A DNA stretch of 64,000 nucleotides, taken from the NCBI RefSeq assembly GCF_004745645.1, contig NZ_SRMB01000001.1, positions 2,108,001 through 2,172,000 on the forward strand, read 5' to 3'. The stretch comes from Hymenobacter metallicola. GTDB lineage: Bacteria > Bacteroidota > Bacteroidia > Cytophagales > Hymenobacteraceae. Positions 16,012 through 25,142 of the stretch are shown piece by piece. Both the position numbers and the translations under genes were made by a program. Positions within the stretch are counted from its first letter, which is position 1. The number at the start of each line of letters is the position of its first letter. The notes beneath the pieces were generated by a model. That model saw only the letters and a program-made list of their open reading frames with translations, searched no databases and had not been told where the DNA came from.

Positions 16012-17388
16012 ATGAGTCCCCTTCCCAGTAGTACCGCGTCGGTACAGATTCAGCAATTCTACGACAAGGGTCTGGCCCACGCCAGCTACGCCATCCGCTG
16101 CGGCCGGCAGGTTGCCATCATCGACCCGGCCCGCGACCCGCAGCAGTACTACGACTTTGCCGATGAGCACGAAGCCGACATTGTGGCCGTTATCGAAACT
16201 CATCCGCACGCTGATTTTGTCTCGTCGCACCTGGAAATCGCACAGGAAACAGACGCCATTATTTATTGCAGCAAGCTGGTAAAAGCCAGCTATTCCCATC
16301 GCCCCTTCGACGACGGCGACCGTATCACGCTGGGCAGCGTGGAACTGCACGCCATCAATACCCCCGGGCATTCCCCCGACAGCATTTCTATTCTGCTCAT
16401 CGACGACCTGGCCCAGACCCGGGCCGTGTTCACTGGTGATACGCTGTTCGTGGGCGACGTCGGCCGCCCCGACCTGCGCGAAAATGAACTGGTAGGTGGG
16501 CACAAGCGGGAGGAACTGGCGGCGCAGATGTACCACAGCACCCGCACCAAGCTCATGACCCTGCCCCCCACTACGCGGGTATATCCGGCGCATGGACCTG
16601 GTAGCCTCTGCGGCAAAACGACCAGCACCGATCTGGACAGCACCATTGGCAAGGAGCTGAAAACCAACTATGCCCTGCAACCCATGAGTGAGCAGGAGTT
16701 TGTAAAAGTGTTGCTGGAAGACCAGCCCTTCGTGCCCAAATACTTCGGCCACGATGTGCAGCTCAACAAAGTCGGCGCGCTGCCTTTTGAGGACAGTATT
16801 CGGGCCGTACCCCGCGTGCAGCCCAATGCTGCTCTGGAAAATGGCGTACTCGTAATTGATACCCGCCCGCAGGCTGAGTTCAAACAAGCGCATTTGCCTG
16901 GTTCCATCAACCTGCAGGACGGGGGCAAATTCGAAACGTGGCTGGGTTCGGTAGTGGGCCCGAATGAGCAGTTCTACCTGATTGCCGATTCGCAGATTGC
17001 CCTGGATACCGTGATCCGCAAGGCGGCCAAAATCGGTTATGAAACCAATATCAAAGGGGCCTTGCTAACGCCTACCGTGCTACCCGCTAGCAGCCCGGTT
17101 GCCGAGGTGGAACACGTGCGCGAGCGGCCCGAAGACTTCACCATCGTCGATATTCGCAATTATACCGAAGCTAAGCAGCCCGTTTTTGCCGATGCCCTGG
17201 TGATTCCGTTGCCCGAGCTGCGGGAGCGGGCCCACGAAGTGCCCACCAACAAGCCAATCCTGGTGCACTGCGCCGGGGGCTACCGGTCGGCGGCGGGCAG
17301 CAGCATTCTGGAAGCCGCGCTGCCCGGTGCCCAGATCTACGATTTGAGCGAGGCGATTACCGATTTCCAAAAGCAGGCGGTTCACTAA
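16012..17388 (+). CDS. MBL-fold hydrolase with two rhodanese domains (persulfide dioxygenase-like)
   Basis: A 458-residue cytoplasmic fusion protein. The N-terminal metallo-beta-lactamase domain (about 10-250) has the metal motif THPHADFVSSHLE (about 63), GHSPDSIS, the bridging Asp in FTGDTLFVGDVGRPDL and the late His in VYPAHGPGS, the ETHE1-like pattern. Two rhodanese domains follow. The first (about 270-355) has no active-site Cys: the loop reads FYLIADSQ. The second (about 365-455) keeps it in LVHCAGGYRSAAG (Cys near 420). The family oxidises glutathione persulfide or related sulfane sulfur, with the rhodanese domain moving sulfur. It stands alone, with a terminator after it. Metal and sulfur chemistry are family knowledge; the inactive first rhodanese is seen directly. 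Confidence 0.9.
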   Translation: MSPLPSSTASVQIQQFYDKGLAHASYAIRCGRQVAIIDPARDPQQYYDFADEHEADIVAVIETHPHADFVSSHLEIAQETDAIIYCSKLVKASYSHRPFDDGDRITLGSVELHAINTPGHSPDSISILLIDDLAQTRAVFTGDTLFVGDVGRPDLRENELVGGHKREELAAQMYHSTRTKLMTLPPTTRVYPAHGPGSLCGKTTSTDLDSTIGKELKTNYALQPMSEQEFVKVLLEDQPFVPKYFGHDVQLNKVGALPFEDSIRAVPRVQPNAALENGVLVIDTRPQAEFKQAHLPGSINLQDGGKFETWLGSVVGPNEQFYLIADSQIALDTVIRKAAKIGYETNIKGALLTPTVLPASSPVAEVEHVRERPEDFTIVDIRNYTEAKQPVFADALVIPLPELRERAHEVPTNKPILVHCAGGYRSAAGSSILEAALPGAQIYDLSEAITDFQKQAVH

Positions 17389-17410
17389 GCAAGCTCTTGC
17401 CAGGCATAAG

Positions 17411-17454
17411 GCGGAGGTTCGTGGGGCTTGTCCTCGGCGGGCCTCCGCTTTTTT
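17411..17454 (+). terminator. Terminator after the MBL/rhodanese gene
   Basis: GCGGAGG at 17411-17417 pairs with CCTCCGC at 17442-17448, followed by six T bases. The loop is long (24 bases) and has some internal pairing. Confidence 0.7.
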
Positions 17455-17492
17455 GTGCTGCCTGCTTCGGCGGGAACCCAATGCGGAGATAG

Positions 17493-17500
17493 TATCTTTG
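17493..17500 (+). promoter_or_regulatory. Candidate -7 promoter element of sbcD
   Basis: TATCTTTG fits the Bacteroidota -7 consensus TAnnTTTG and ends six bases before the sbcD ATG (17507). With transcription starting about seven bases after the element, the mRNA would begin at or beside the start codon. No clear -33 TTTG is seen at the usual distance. Confidence 0.4.
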
Positions 17501-17506
17501 AAGAAT

Positions 17507-18748
17507 ATGCGCGTACTACATACTGCCGACTGGCACTTGGGCCAACGCTTTATCAGCGGCCACGAACGAACCGACGAGCACCGCTACTTTTTGGAGTGGC
17601 TGGTAGACGTCGTGCGGGAGCAGCGGGTGGAAGTGCTGGTAGTAGCCGGCGACATTTTTGATACCGGCTCGCCTTCTAACCAGGCTCTGGAGCTGTACTA
17701 TTCGTTTCTGCTGAACATGCGCGGCACCGGTTGCCGCGACATCGTGGTGGTGGGCGGCAACCACGACTCCCCGGCCACGCTCAACGCCCCCGCCCGCCTG
17801 CTGCGCCACCTGCGCGTGCACGTAGTCGGCTGCGTACCCGACTGCTTCGACGACCAAGTCCTGGTACTCGATGATGCCAACGGCCAGCCGGGACTGGTCG
17901 TCTGCGCCGTGCCTTTCCTGCGCGACCGGGACGTGCGCCTTTCGGTGCCGGGCGAGTCGGCCGAGGAACGGGAGGCCCGCATCAAGCAGGGCATTGCCGA
18001 TCATTATGCCCGCGTGGCCGAAGTCGAGCGGGTATGGCAGCTCAAGGACCTGGGCCTGCCCGTGCTGGCTACCGGTCACCTCTACGCCGCCGGAGCGGCG
18101 CCGTCTGATTCGGAGCGCACCATTCACGTGGGCAACCTGGGCCAAGTCACGGCCGACCACTTTCCCACTATCTTCGACTACGTAGCCCTGGGCCACTTGC
18201 ACCGTCCCCAGCGCGTGGGCGGCCGGGAGCATATTCGCTACAGCGGCTCCCCGATTCCGCTGTCATTTTCGGAAATCGACCATCCCAAGGAAATCCTGCT
18301 GCTGGAATTTGCGGAAGGCAAGCTCCAGACTCTGGAAGCCCTGCCCGTACCCGGCACCCGCCGGCTGGCCCGCTTCCACGGCTCTTTGCCCGACGTTATT
18401 ACCAGCCTGGAAACCTACGACAACACCGGTTTTCGGCTGCCCGCCTGGGTAGACGTGGAGGTTCGCTCCGAACTAACCCAGCTGGAAGTAGCCGAGCAGT
18501 TGCTCAAAACCATTGCCCTACTCGACCGTCAGCACATCGAGGTACTGTCGCGCCGCCACTTTCGCCTCGTCACGCTGCGGGCTTTGGGCACCGAGGCTGA
18601 TGAGACCCCGCTGACGCCCAGCTTGCACGATTTTACGGAACGGGAAGTATTTGAGCGCCGCCTGGCGGACGAACCCGAGGTCAGCCGCCCGGAATTATTG
18701 GGCGCCTTTGACGAGCTGCTGGAGTGGATGCACCAGCATCATTCCTAG
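17507..18748 (+). CDS. sbcD: Exonuclease subunit SbcD
   Basis: A 413-residue nuclease subunit of the SbcCD (Mre11-Rad50) complex, which opens hairpins and trims blocked DNA ends. The start at ATG 17507 gives the exact family start MRVLHTADWHLGQRF. Metallophosphoesterase motifs are in order: HTADWHLG (residue 4), VVAGDIFDTGSPSN (about 47), VVGGNHDSPATL (about 82), ATGHLYAAG (about 188) and VALGHLHRPQ (about 225), giving the two-Mn site. The C-terminal part (about 280-413) is the capping and SbcC-binding region. It is followed by sbcC in the same direction after 98 bp. Long perfect palindromes elsewhere in this window are just the structures this enzyme attacks. Confidence 0.96.
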   Translation: MRVLHTADWHLGQRFISGHERTDEHRYFLEWLVDVVREQRVEVLVVAGDIFDTGSPSNQALELYYSFLLNMRGTGCRDIVVVGGNHDSPATLNAPARLLRHLRVHVVGCVPDCFDDQVLVLDDANGQPGLVVCAVPFLRDRDVRLSVPGESAEEREARIKQGIADHYARVAEVERVWQLKDLGLPVLATGHLYAAGAAPSDSERTIHVGNLGQVTADHFPTIFDYVALGHLHRPQRVGGREHIRYSGSPIPLSFSEIDHPKEILLLEFAEGKLQTLEALPVPGTRRLARFHGSLPDVITSLETYDNTGFRLPAWVDVEVRSELTQLEVAEQLLKTIALLDRQHIEVLSRRHFRLVTLRALGTEADETPLTPSLHDFTEREVFERRLADEPEVSRPELLGAFDELLEWMHQHHS

Positions 18749-18846
18749 CAAGCCAGCTGCACAATCCACCGTATCTTTACTTACCTGCTGGGGCCGCTGC
18801 TACTTACTGGCCACCCGCCTTCCTCATAGCCTGACGCTTTTTTCGA

Positions 18847-21800
18847 ATGAAGATTCTTCGCGTCCGTTTTTTTAACCTGAACTCCCTGCGCGGGCAGCAC
18901 GAAGTCGACTTTGCGGCCTCGCCGCTGTCGGATGCGGGCTTGTTTGCTATTACCGGCCCTACCGGCGCGGGCAAAACCACCATTCTGGACGCCATTACCC
19001 TGGCCCTCTACGGCCAGGTGCCCCGCCACGATGGCAGCGGCCCCGAGCAGGTGATGAGCCACGGTACGGGTGAGAGCTGGGCAGAGGTAGAGTTTCAGGT
19101 AAACGACAAGCGCTACCGCTCCAAGTGGGGCCAGTACCGCTCGCGCAAGAAAGCCGATGGCAAGCTCCAGCCCCCCACCATGGAGCTGAGCGAATACCAG
19201 GCGCCCCAACACCCGCAGGCCGAAGAGCAGTGGTCGTTTTTAGAGACCTATAAGTCGAAGGTGCCCGGCCGGGTAGCCGAGCTTAGCGGCCTGGAGTACC
19301 GGCAGTTTCTGCGCTCGGTGCTGCTGGCCCAGGGCGAGTTTACCAAGTTCCTGAAATCCAGCCCCGGCGAGCGGGCCCAGCTGCTGGAAAAGATTACCGA
19401 TACTCGCAAGTACTCCGATATTTCCCGGGCTGCGTTTGAGAAAGCCAAGCAGGAAAACCAGCAGGTAGAGGTCTTGCGCGCCGGTCTGGCCGGCGTCACG
19501 CTGCTCAGCCCCGACGAGGTAGCCGCCCTCGAGGCCGAAGTACATGATTTTACTACGCAGCTCACTACCACTACGGCTGAGCAGCAGCGCCTGAGCGAAG
19601 CCCAGATCTGGCTGCGGCGCCTGGAAGAGCTGACCGCCCGCCAGCACCACGGCCAGCAGCGCCTCCTGACGCTGGCTCAGGAAGCCGAGGCATTGTCGCC
19701 GATCCGGCAGCGGGTAAGCCAGCACGAGCAGGCCCTGCCCTTCCGCACACCCTGGGCCTTGCTGCAGCAGGCCCAAACCCAAATTCAGCGCCTGCAGAGC
19801 GAAGCCGAGCAGTTGCAACGAGGATTGCCCCGGTTGCAGGAACAGCTTGCCAGTGCCCAGCAAGCCCGCAAACAAGCCCAGCAAGCCCGGGATGCCGCCG
19901 TGGAAGCTCAGCAGCAACAGGAGCCCAAACTGCGCGAAGCGGAAAAGCTCGACACGGTTATCCAACTAGAAGAGGCTCAACTGTTCAAGGGCAAGCAGGA
20001 GTATGACCGGAATAATGAGCAGTGCAAGCAGCTCAAAGCTAGTGCCGAGCAGGCCGCCGGGCGCCTGCGCGAGCTGCAGGCCCAGCTCAAGGAGCTCAGC
20101 AAGTGGCTCGAGCTGCATGCCAACGTGAGTGAGCTGGCGGAGGTACTGCCCGAGCTGTCGGCCAATATTCAGGACTGGGAGCATCTGAACTCTGAGCTCA
20201 GCCAGTTGCGGCTGCGCCTGCAGGAAGTGCGTCAGCGCCAGCAGCAGGCCGAACTGGCCGCCGCTGCCCACCAGCAAGCCGCCGCCACGGCCCAGCAGCA
20301 ACTGACTGAGTTGGCGACTCAACAGCAGGCCGCCTTGGCCGGCCGCAACCGGTGGCTGCGGCGCCTGCGCCACCAAGTAGCATCCTTGCAAAAGGACCAG
20401 GAAACCCAGCAGCAGCACTGGGACGATTTGCGCCGCAGTCTGCAGATGCAGCAGTTGGTACTCTCGCACACCGACACGCGGCAGCTGCTCGTGCCCGGGG
20501 AGCCCTGCCCCGTGTGCGGAGCGTTGGAGCATCCCTACCTGGCCGGTGTGCTGGGTATCAGCCAGGATTCGGTGCAACGCGACACCCAGCGCGAGGAAGA
20601 ACTAGGCCAGCGCGTACGAGCCCTGGGCACCCGCTTCAACCGCCTGAATACCTACGTCACCATGTTGGAGCAAACCACCGGCGACCAGGAAACCGGCCTG
20701 GATGAGCCGATTCAGCTGCTGCCCGAAAGTGAGGAATCCCAGGTTGGGGAGCAGGTCCGGATGCTGGTAAAGCAACTGCAGGAGCTGGAGCGCCAGCGCG
20801 CCGCCGCCGAGCTGCAACTGGCCCAGGCCAGCAGCCAGCATACCGGCGCCGCCCGCCAGCAGCACGACTACGCCCAGGATGCGGATAAGCTCAGCCAACA
20901 GCTGCGCGATGCCGAAGAGCGGATTCCTACCGTGCGGGGCATTATCAGTAGCCAGCTCAGCAACTTCGGCCTAGAATTCGCCGACCAGAACGGCCGGGCC
21001 CTGATGGAGCTGGCCAGCAAGCGGGCGGCCGAGTTCAGCCAGAAACAACAGGCCCAGCAGGAAGCCAAGCAGGCCCTGGCGGGCATCAGTGCCACGTTTG
21101 AGAAAACGGAGGAAGAGCGGGAGCGGCTGCAAACAACCCTGCGGACCCACAAGCAAGAACTGCTCGAACAGCACGCCGCCATTCAGCAGCACAAGCAGCA
21201 GCGGCACGAGCTGTTTGCCGGCGCCAACGTGGCAGTTGCCATCCGGGAGTTGGCGGCGGCAGTGGAGCAGGCTACCCAGCAATTGGAAAAACTAACCGAA
21301 GCTCAGAAAGGGCAGGAAACGGCCCTGTCGGTGGCAACGGAAAGCTTGCGCAAGAGTGAGCAGGAAGCGGCCCGGCAACAGTTGGAGCACGAGCAGCAGC
21401 ACGCAGCGCTGGTAGCGGAACTGCAAACGGCCGGCCTTACCCCCGATCCGGCCGCCCTGGCTACGCTGTTGCTGCCCGATACCGAGGTGCGCCGCCTGGC
21501 CGACCAACTCCAAACCCACGAGCGGGCCGTGGCAGCCACCCAGCAAAGCCTGACCGAAGCCGCCCAACAGTTTCAGCAAGAACAAACCCGCAACCTGACC
21601 ACGGAGCCCGCCGAAACCGTGCGTCAACAGTTACAAGGGTTGAATGAGCAGCTCGCCCAGCTCAACCAGCAGCTTGGCCAGCGGCAGCAGCGCCTGCTCG
21701 ACCATCACCGGGGCTTGGAGCGACACGCAGCCTTGGTTGAGCAGCTGGACAAGCAGCAGCAGGAAGCCCGGCGCTGGCGGCAGCTGGCCGACCTCATCGG

Positions 21801-22290
21801 CTCGGCCGACGGCAAGAAGTTTAGCGAGTTTGCCCAGGGCCTGACCCTGGCCCGCCTCGTGGATTTGGCCAACCGCCACCTGCACCGTCTCACCGACCGG
21901 TACCGCATCACCCGCAACCCCGAGGAACACCTGGATTTGCTCATTGTAGACGAATATCAGGCCGGCAACAGCCGCACGATGAACTCCTTATCGGGTGGGG
22001 AAAGCTTCCTGGTAAGCCTGGCCCTGGCCCTGGGCTTGTCGGAACTGGCCGGCCGCAAAACCCAGATTGACACCCTCTTCATCGACGAAGGCTTCGGCAC
22101 GCTCGACCCCGACACGCTGGAAGTGGCGCTATCGGCCCTGGAAACCCTGCAAGGCTCGGGCAAAACCATTGGCATTATTTCCCACGTCGAAGCCCTCAAA
22201 GAGCGGGTAACTACCCAGATTAGCGTGCGCAAAGGGGCCGGCGGGGTAAGCTCGCTGCGGGTTGTCGGCTTCGGGGTCGAGGTAGACTAA
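18847..22290 (+). CDS. sbcC: Exonuclease subunit SbcC (Rad50-like SMC ATPase)
   Basis: An 1147-residue SMC-type ATPase, partner of SbcD. Walker A is GPTGAGKTTILDAITLALYG (about residues 38-57). Two very Gln/Ala/Glu-rich coiled coils (about 180-520 and 600-1000) flank the zinc hook, PGEPCPVCGALEHPY, with CPVC near residue 555. The ABC signature LSGGESFLVSLALALGLSEL is near 1048 and Walker B DTLFIDEGFGTLDPDTLEV near 1078. Length and order are typical of SbcC. The stop overlaps by four bases the stop of the convergent DUF6687 gene. ATP binding drives opening of the SbcD active site in this family. Confidence 0.96.
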   Translation: MKILRVRFFNLNSLRGQHEVDFAASPLSDAGLFAITGPTGAGKTTILDAITLALYGQVPRHDGSGPEQVMSHGTGESWAEVEFQVNDKRYRSKWGQYRSRKKADGKLQPPTMELSEYQAPQHPQAEEQWSFLETYKSKVPGRVAELSGLEYRQFLRSVLLAQGEFTKFLKSSPGERAQLLEKITDTRKYSDISRAAFEKAKQENQQVEVLRAGLAGVTLLSPDEVAALEAEVHDFTTQLTTTTAEQQRLSEAQIWLRRLEELTARQHHGQQRLLTLAQEAEALSPIRQRVSQHEQALPFRTPWALLQQAQTQIQRLQSEAEQLQRGLPRLQEQLASAQQARKQAQQARDAAVEAQQQQEPKLREAEKLDTVIQLEEAQLFKGKQEYDRNNEQCKQLKASAEQAAGRLRELQAQLKELSKWLELHANVSELAEVLPELSANIQDWEHLNSELSQLRLRLQEVRQRQQQAELAAAAHQQAAATAQQQLTELATQQQAALAGRNRWLRRLRHQVASLQKDQETQQQHWDDLRRSLQMQQLVLSHTDTRQLLVPGEPCPVCGALEHPYLAGVLGISQDSVQRDTQREEELGQRVRALGTRFNRLNTYVTMLEQTTGDQETGLDEPIQLLPESEESQVGEQVRMLVKQLQELERQRAAAELQLAQASSQHTGAARQQHDYAQDADKLSQQLRDAEERIPTVRGIISSQLSNFGLEFADQNGRALMELASKRAAEFSQKQQAQQEAKQALAGISATFEKTEEERERLQTTLRTHKQELLEQHAAIQQHKQQRHELFAGANVAVAIRELAAAVEQATQQLEKLTEAQKGQETALSVATESLRKSEQEAARQQLEHEQQHAALVAELQTAGLTPDPAALATLLLPDTEVRRLADQLQTHERAVAATQQSLTEAAQQFQQEQTRNLTTEPAETVRQQLQGLNEQLAQLNQQLGQRQQRLLDHHRGLERHAALVEQLDKQQQEARRWRQLADLIGSADGKKFSEFAQGLTLARLVDLANRHLHRLTDRYRITRNPEEHLDLLIVDEYQAGNSRTMNSLSGGESFLVSLALALGLSELAGRKTQIDTLFIDEGFGTLDPDTLEVALSALETLQGSGKTIGIISHVEALKERVTTQISVRKGAGGVSSLRVVGFGVEVD

Positions 22291-23366
22291 GCTTTGCTAA
22301 CGGCGCTTGGGGGAGCCGCGGCCCGAATATCGGCCCAGGTCCAGTAGCGCCGGGGCTGCATGTGGGCGTAGCCTTGCCTGAAGAAGCTTACTACCGCCTG
22401 TTCTACCACCTGTGGCGCAATCGAGGAAGTGTACAACGGGCGCTGGTCGGGGTCGGCGTAGCGCTCGGGCTTTTTCAGGGTGTTGCCGGCCAGCCGCAGC
22501 AGTGGGCCCGTGTCGGTAATACCGTCGAAGGTCCAGCGGTACGGGCTTGTTTCCTGGGCGTTTAGCTGGGCGGCCAAACCGGCTAAGGGCAGACGGGGCA
22601 GCGTGGGGCGCGACTCCAGGTCTACCCAGGTAGTGTATTTGTATTCCAGCTCGTAGCGCTGCGCATCGTAGAGGCTCAGCACGATGTCGTAGCCGGCAGT
22701 AGGACCAAAAAGAGCGTAGTACGGTAAGGGCTCGGGAGCCCGCACCACCACCAAGCCGATGTCGGGGTAGCACGTGAGCTGCACGGCCGGACTTTGCATC
22801 AGCTCTACGGCCCGTTGCACCCGTTCGTATTCCGGGGCCCAGGCCGCCCGTCCGCTATCTGGTTGCCGCACCATGTCGGCAAAGCGGGGCAGAAACCACT
22901 CGAACTTCTCGACGCAGGCTTCATCCTCCCGGCGGCGCAACCTGGGGGCTCCGAAAGGCGGATAAAACAGCTCTTTCTCCTTCGCGTTCAGCCAGCACAC
23001 CAGCTGCAAGGCGTGCTCGGCCTGGGGCTGCTGCCAATCCGACTCCCGGAAGTCGCCCAACCGGGCCGTGTGCCGCAGCAACTCTTCATGCGCCAGGGCC
23101 AGTTCGGGATGCAGCAGGCTCCAGACTCCCACGAAGCCATCCACATCGAAATGATTGGCCGTAACTGCCGCCGCTTCCAGGCCCGGTGCTGCAGGGTGGC
23201 GCAGGGCCCGCAGCACCGAGCCGGCACTGGTATCGTCGCGCAGGGCTACCGGAGTTGGGGCACCCCGCCAGTGGGCCAGTACCAAAGCGGCCCCGGTGGC
23301 AGTACTGTCAACCACAATAGTGGGCTGCTGCCGCAAGGAGGCAAACGGTACAAATCGATACGTCAT
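22287..23366 (-). CDS. DUF6687 family protein
   Basis: A 359-residue protein, start ATG at 23366 (MTYRFVPFASLRQQPTIVVD). It matches a Bacteroidota family I recall as DUF6687: VVDSTATGAALVLAHWRGA near the start, then NHFDVDGFVGVWSLL, a His-Asp-Asp type motif reminiscent of DHH-like phosphoesterases, and a long C-terminal half with TTWVDLESRP. The NHFDVDG motif hints at metal-dependent phosphoesterase chemistry, but that is inference. It converges on sbcC, overlapping by four bases. The terminator, if any, must lie inside sbcC. Confidence 0.75.
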   Translation of the reverse strand: MTYRFVPFASLRQQPTIVVDSTATGAALVLAHWRGAPTPVALRDDTSAGSVLRALRHPAAPGLEAAAVTANHFDVDGFVGVWSLLHPELALAHEELLRHTARLGDFRESDWQQPQAEHALQLVCWLNAKEKELFYPPFGAPRLRRREDEACVEKFEWFLPRFADMVRQPDSGRAAWAPEYERVQRAVELMQSPAVQLTCYPDIGLVVVRAPEPLPYYALFGPTAGYDIVLSLYDAQRYELEYKYTTWVDLESRPTLPRLPLAGLAAQLNAQETSPYRWTFDGITDTGPLLRLAGNTLKKPERYADPDQRPLYTSSIAPQVVEQAVVSFFRQGYAHMQPRRYWTWADIRAAAPPSAVSKA

Positions 23367-23430
23367 ATCTGTTTTTAAAAGCACGCCGGACCAGGAGGGC
23401 CAGCACAACCGGCTGCCTCAGGCCCCAAAG

Positions 23431-23763
23431 CTACTGCCGGCGCCGGCGGTTTGAAATATGCTCAACGCGGCTGCGCCGAACCCAGTGCAGGTACTTCTGC
23501 AACTCGGGCGCCTGCTGCAATGCCTCGATGGTGGCATACTGCCGTGCCAATTCCCGATTACTCAACAACAAATGAATAGTGCTGTGGCAAGGCTGGCACA
23601 GGGCAACGGTGGGGCCATAGCGGCCTCCTTCTTCCCGCGGCACCAAATGATGGCGGGTTACGGAGCGCACTTCGCGCTGGCACAACTCGCAGGTAGGCTC
23701 AGTGCCTGAGGCAAGCTCAACGGGCAACGGCCACTGGAGGAGCTTAGCTCGACGCTTAGCCAT
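23431..23763 (-). CDS. HNH endonuclease-like protein
   Basis: A 110-residue HNH-fold protein, start ATG 23763. The zinc and catalytic residues are plain: CELCQRE, then TRHHLVPREEGG (catalytic His-His), then ALCQPCHSTIHLLLSN. The Cys-x2-Cys pairs bind structural zinc; the His and the later His form the betabeta-alpha-metal site. The C-terminus is basic (RRSRVEHISNRRRR). It lies upstream of, and on the same strand as, the DUF6687 gene (64-bp gap), so they may be co-transcribed. Free-standing HNH proteins of this size are common and mostly uncharacterised; no intron or restriction partner is seen here. Confidence 0.85.
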   Translation of the reverse strand: MAKRRAKLLQWPLPVELASGTEPTCELCQREVRSVTRHHLVPREEGGRYGPTVALCQPCHSTIHLLLSNRELARQYATIEALQQAPELQKYLHWVRRSRVEHISNRRRRQ

Positions 23764-24032
23764 AAGCAAAAGACAGGCAGATGGTTGCGAAAAGAATAGT
23801 TGGCATGCTTTTTATAAATGGACTGCGACGAGAAATAAAAAAATATGTTGCATCTGCGTGCAAATAAATTCTATATTTGGTTGCGGGGATGGAGTAAAGT
23901 CACTTCTATTCGCTATTCCCGGTGCTTCAACAACTTTTTTACTTTCCAAATCAGGTTCCTATCTCCTCATCCCACCCCGCGCTTTCTAACTTTTTCCCTT
24001 TTAGCAACTCATAACCTTTTTACATACACACC

Positions 24033-24479
24033 ATGCGTGACTTTACTCACAACACTTCCCTTCGCCTCTCTCATCTGCTCCGGGCAGCCGGCTTGGTGGT
24101 AGCCTTGTTGGTACTGACTCCAACAACATCTAAGGCTCAGACCTGGCTGGTATCAACCGACGCCTTCATCAAAATGGGCGTGATGGACAAGTTTGGCCAA
24201 CTCGGCAACTACACGGCCCGCTTTGTCGTGACCAGCCAAACCACTGGCAAAGAATATATCCTGGTAAAGCAGATCGAAAAAGGCCAGAACGGCGTTGACG
24301 TTATCTTCCCGTCGGAGCCCTCCGACCCCGACTACTTCAAAACCGAGTCGGGGGAGGCAGCGAAAGGCACCCCGGGCCGCTACACCTGGGAATGCCAAGT
24401 GTCAGGCAAGAAAGTAGTGGGAGGCCGCTTTACCTTCCCGGAGGTTGGCAATGATATTACCGTCGTCGACCGCCGCTAA
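24033..24479 (+). CDS. Secreted protein of unknown function
   Basis: A 148-residue protein with a Sec signal peptide (LLRAAGLVVALLVLTPTTSKAQ, cleaved near residue 36). The mature part of about 110 residues is predicted beta-rich, with a Lys/Gln-containing KQIEKGQNGVDVIFPSE segment and GRYTWECQVSGKK. It carries a single Cys. No family recognised. It is preceded by an AT-rich 269-bp region and followed by a strong terminator, so it is its own transcription unit. Confidence 0.7.
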   Translation: MRDFTHNTSLRLSHLLRAAGLVVALLVLTPTTSKAQTWLVSTDAFIKMGVMDKFGQLGNYTARFVVTSQTTGKEYILVKQIEKGQNGVDVIFPSEPSDPDYFKTESGEAAKGTPGRYTWECQVSGKKVVGGRFTFPEVGNDITVVDRR

Positions 24480-24511
24480 CTGCTTACCTGGCAAGTATTC
24501 CATTCTTATAG

Positions 24512-24542
24512 CCCGCTCTGCTTCGGTAGAGCGGGTTTTTTT
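24512..24542 (+). terminator. Intrinsic terminator
   Basis: CCCGCTCT at 24512-24519 and AGAGCGGG at 24528-24535 with loop GCTTCGGT, followed by seven T bases. Ends the secreted-protein gene. Confidence 0.9.
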
Positions 24543-24636
24543 GTACCCAGCAATTTGCCAAGCGCCCCGGCGCTGCGTATACCAGCTACGCCGAGCTGCT
24601 TGCCAGCTTCCCTATTAACTTTACCGTCTCTGCCCA

Positions 24637-24942
24637 ATGCCTAAAAAATCCTTCAGTGAGCTAATCAACAGCCCGGGTATGCCGGTGCTGGTCGACTTCT
24701 ACGCCGACTGGTGCGGCCCCTGCAAAACCATGGCTCCCATTCTGGAGCAGGTAGCGGCCCAGCACCAGGGCAAGCTTAAAGTCATCAAGATTGATGTGGA
24801 CCGCAACCCCGCCGTGGCCCAGCAGTTTCGGGTGCAGGGCATTCCGACGCTGATTTTATTTCACAAAGGCCAGCCCGTGTGGCGGCAGTCGGGGGTGGTA
24901 CCGGCCCAGCAACTTGCCCAAACGGTGCAGAACTACCTGTAA
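24637..24942 (+). CDS. trxA: Thioredoxin
   Basis: A 101-residue thioredoxin. The active site is in LVDFYADWCGPCKTMAPIL (Cys-Gly-Pro-Cys near residues 28-31). The cis-Pro lies in VQGIPTLILFHKGQPV (about residue 70). Length and motif are those of cytosolic thioredoxin, which reduces protein disulfides with electrons from thioredoxin reductase. No signal peptide. Located between two secreted or envelope genes, alone in its transcript as far as can be seen. Several thioredoxins are usual in Bacteroidota, so the gene symbol is by family only. Confidence 0.93.
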   Translation: MPKKSFSELINSPGMPVLVDFYADWCGPCKTMAPILEQVAAQHQGKLKVIKIDVDRNPAVAQQFRVQGIPTLILFHKGQPVWRQSGVVPAQQLAQTVQNYL

Positions 24943-25110
24943 CAAGCAACCCTTCCGGTCTTCCCGGGCTCTATAGCAAACCGGCCCGGGCAGCTCGGTT
25001 TGCAGCAAGCTACCCGAGCCGGCTGCTTTGCATATCTGGTAGGCTACTCAGTAACAGGCACTAGCCTTAAACTATCCGTCTACAACCGGCGTTTGGCAAG
25101 CGAAGCTGAC

Positions 25111-25118
25111 TACCTTTG
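25111..25118 (+). promoter_or_regulatory. Candidate -7 element upstream of the TonB-dependent receptor
   Basis: TACCTTTG matches TAnnTTTG 24 bases before the receptor ATG at 25143. A TTTG at 25092-25095 lies upstream, but at 15 bp it is closer than the usual 19-21 bp spacing. Confidence 0.4.
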
Positions 25119-25142
25119 CAGTTGCTTGTTCTATTTGCCCCA

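Noticed and set aside
15734..16015. 93-codon plus-strand frame before the MBL gene
   Set aside because: Contains the terminator at 15778-15814 and overlaps the next start; no motif.
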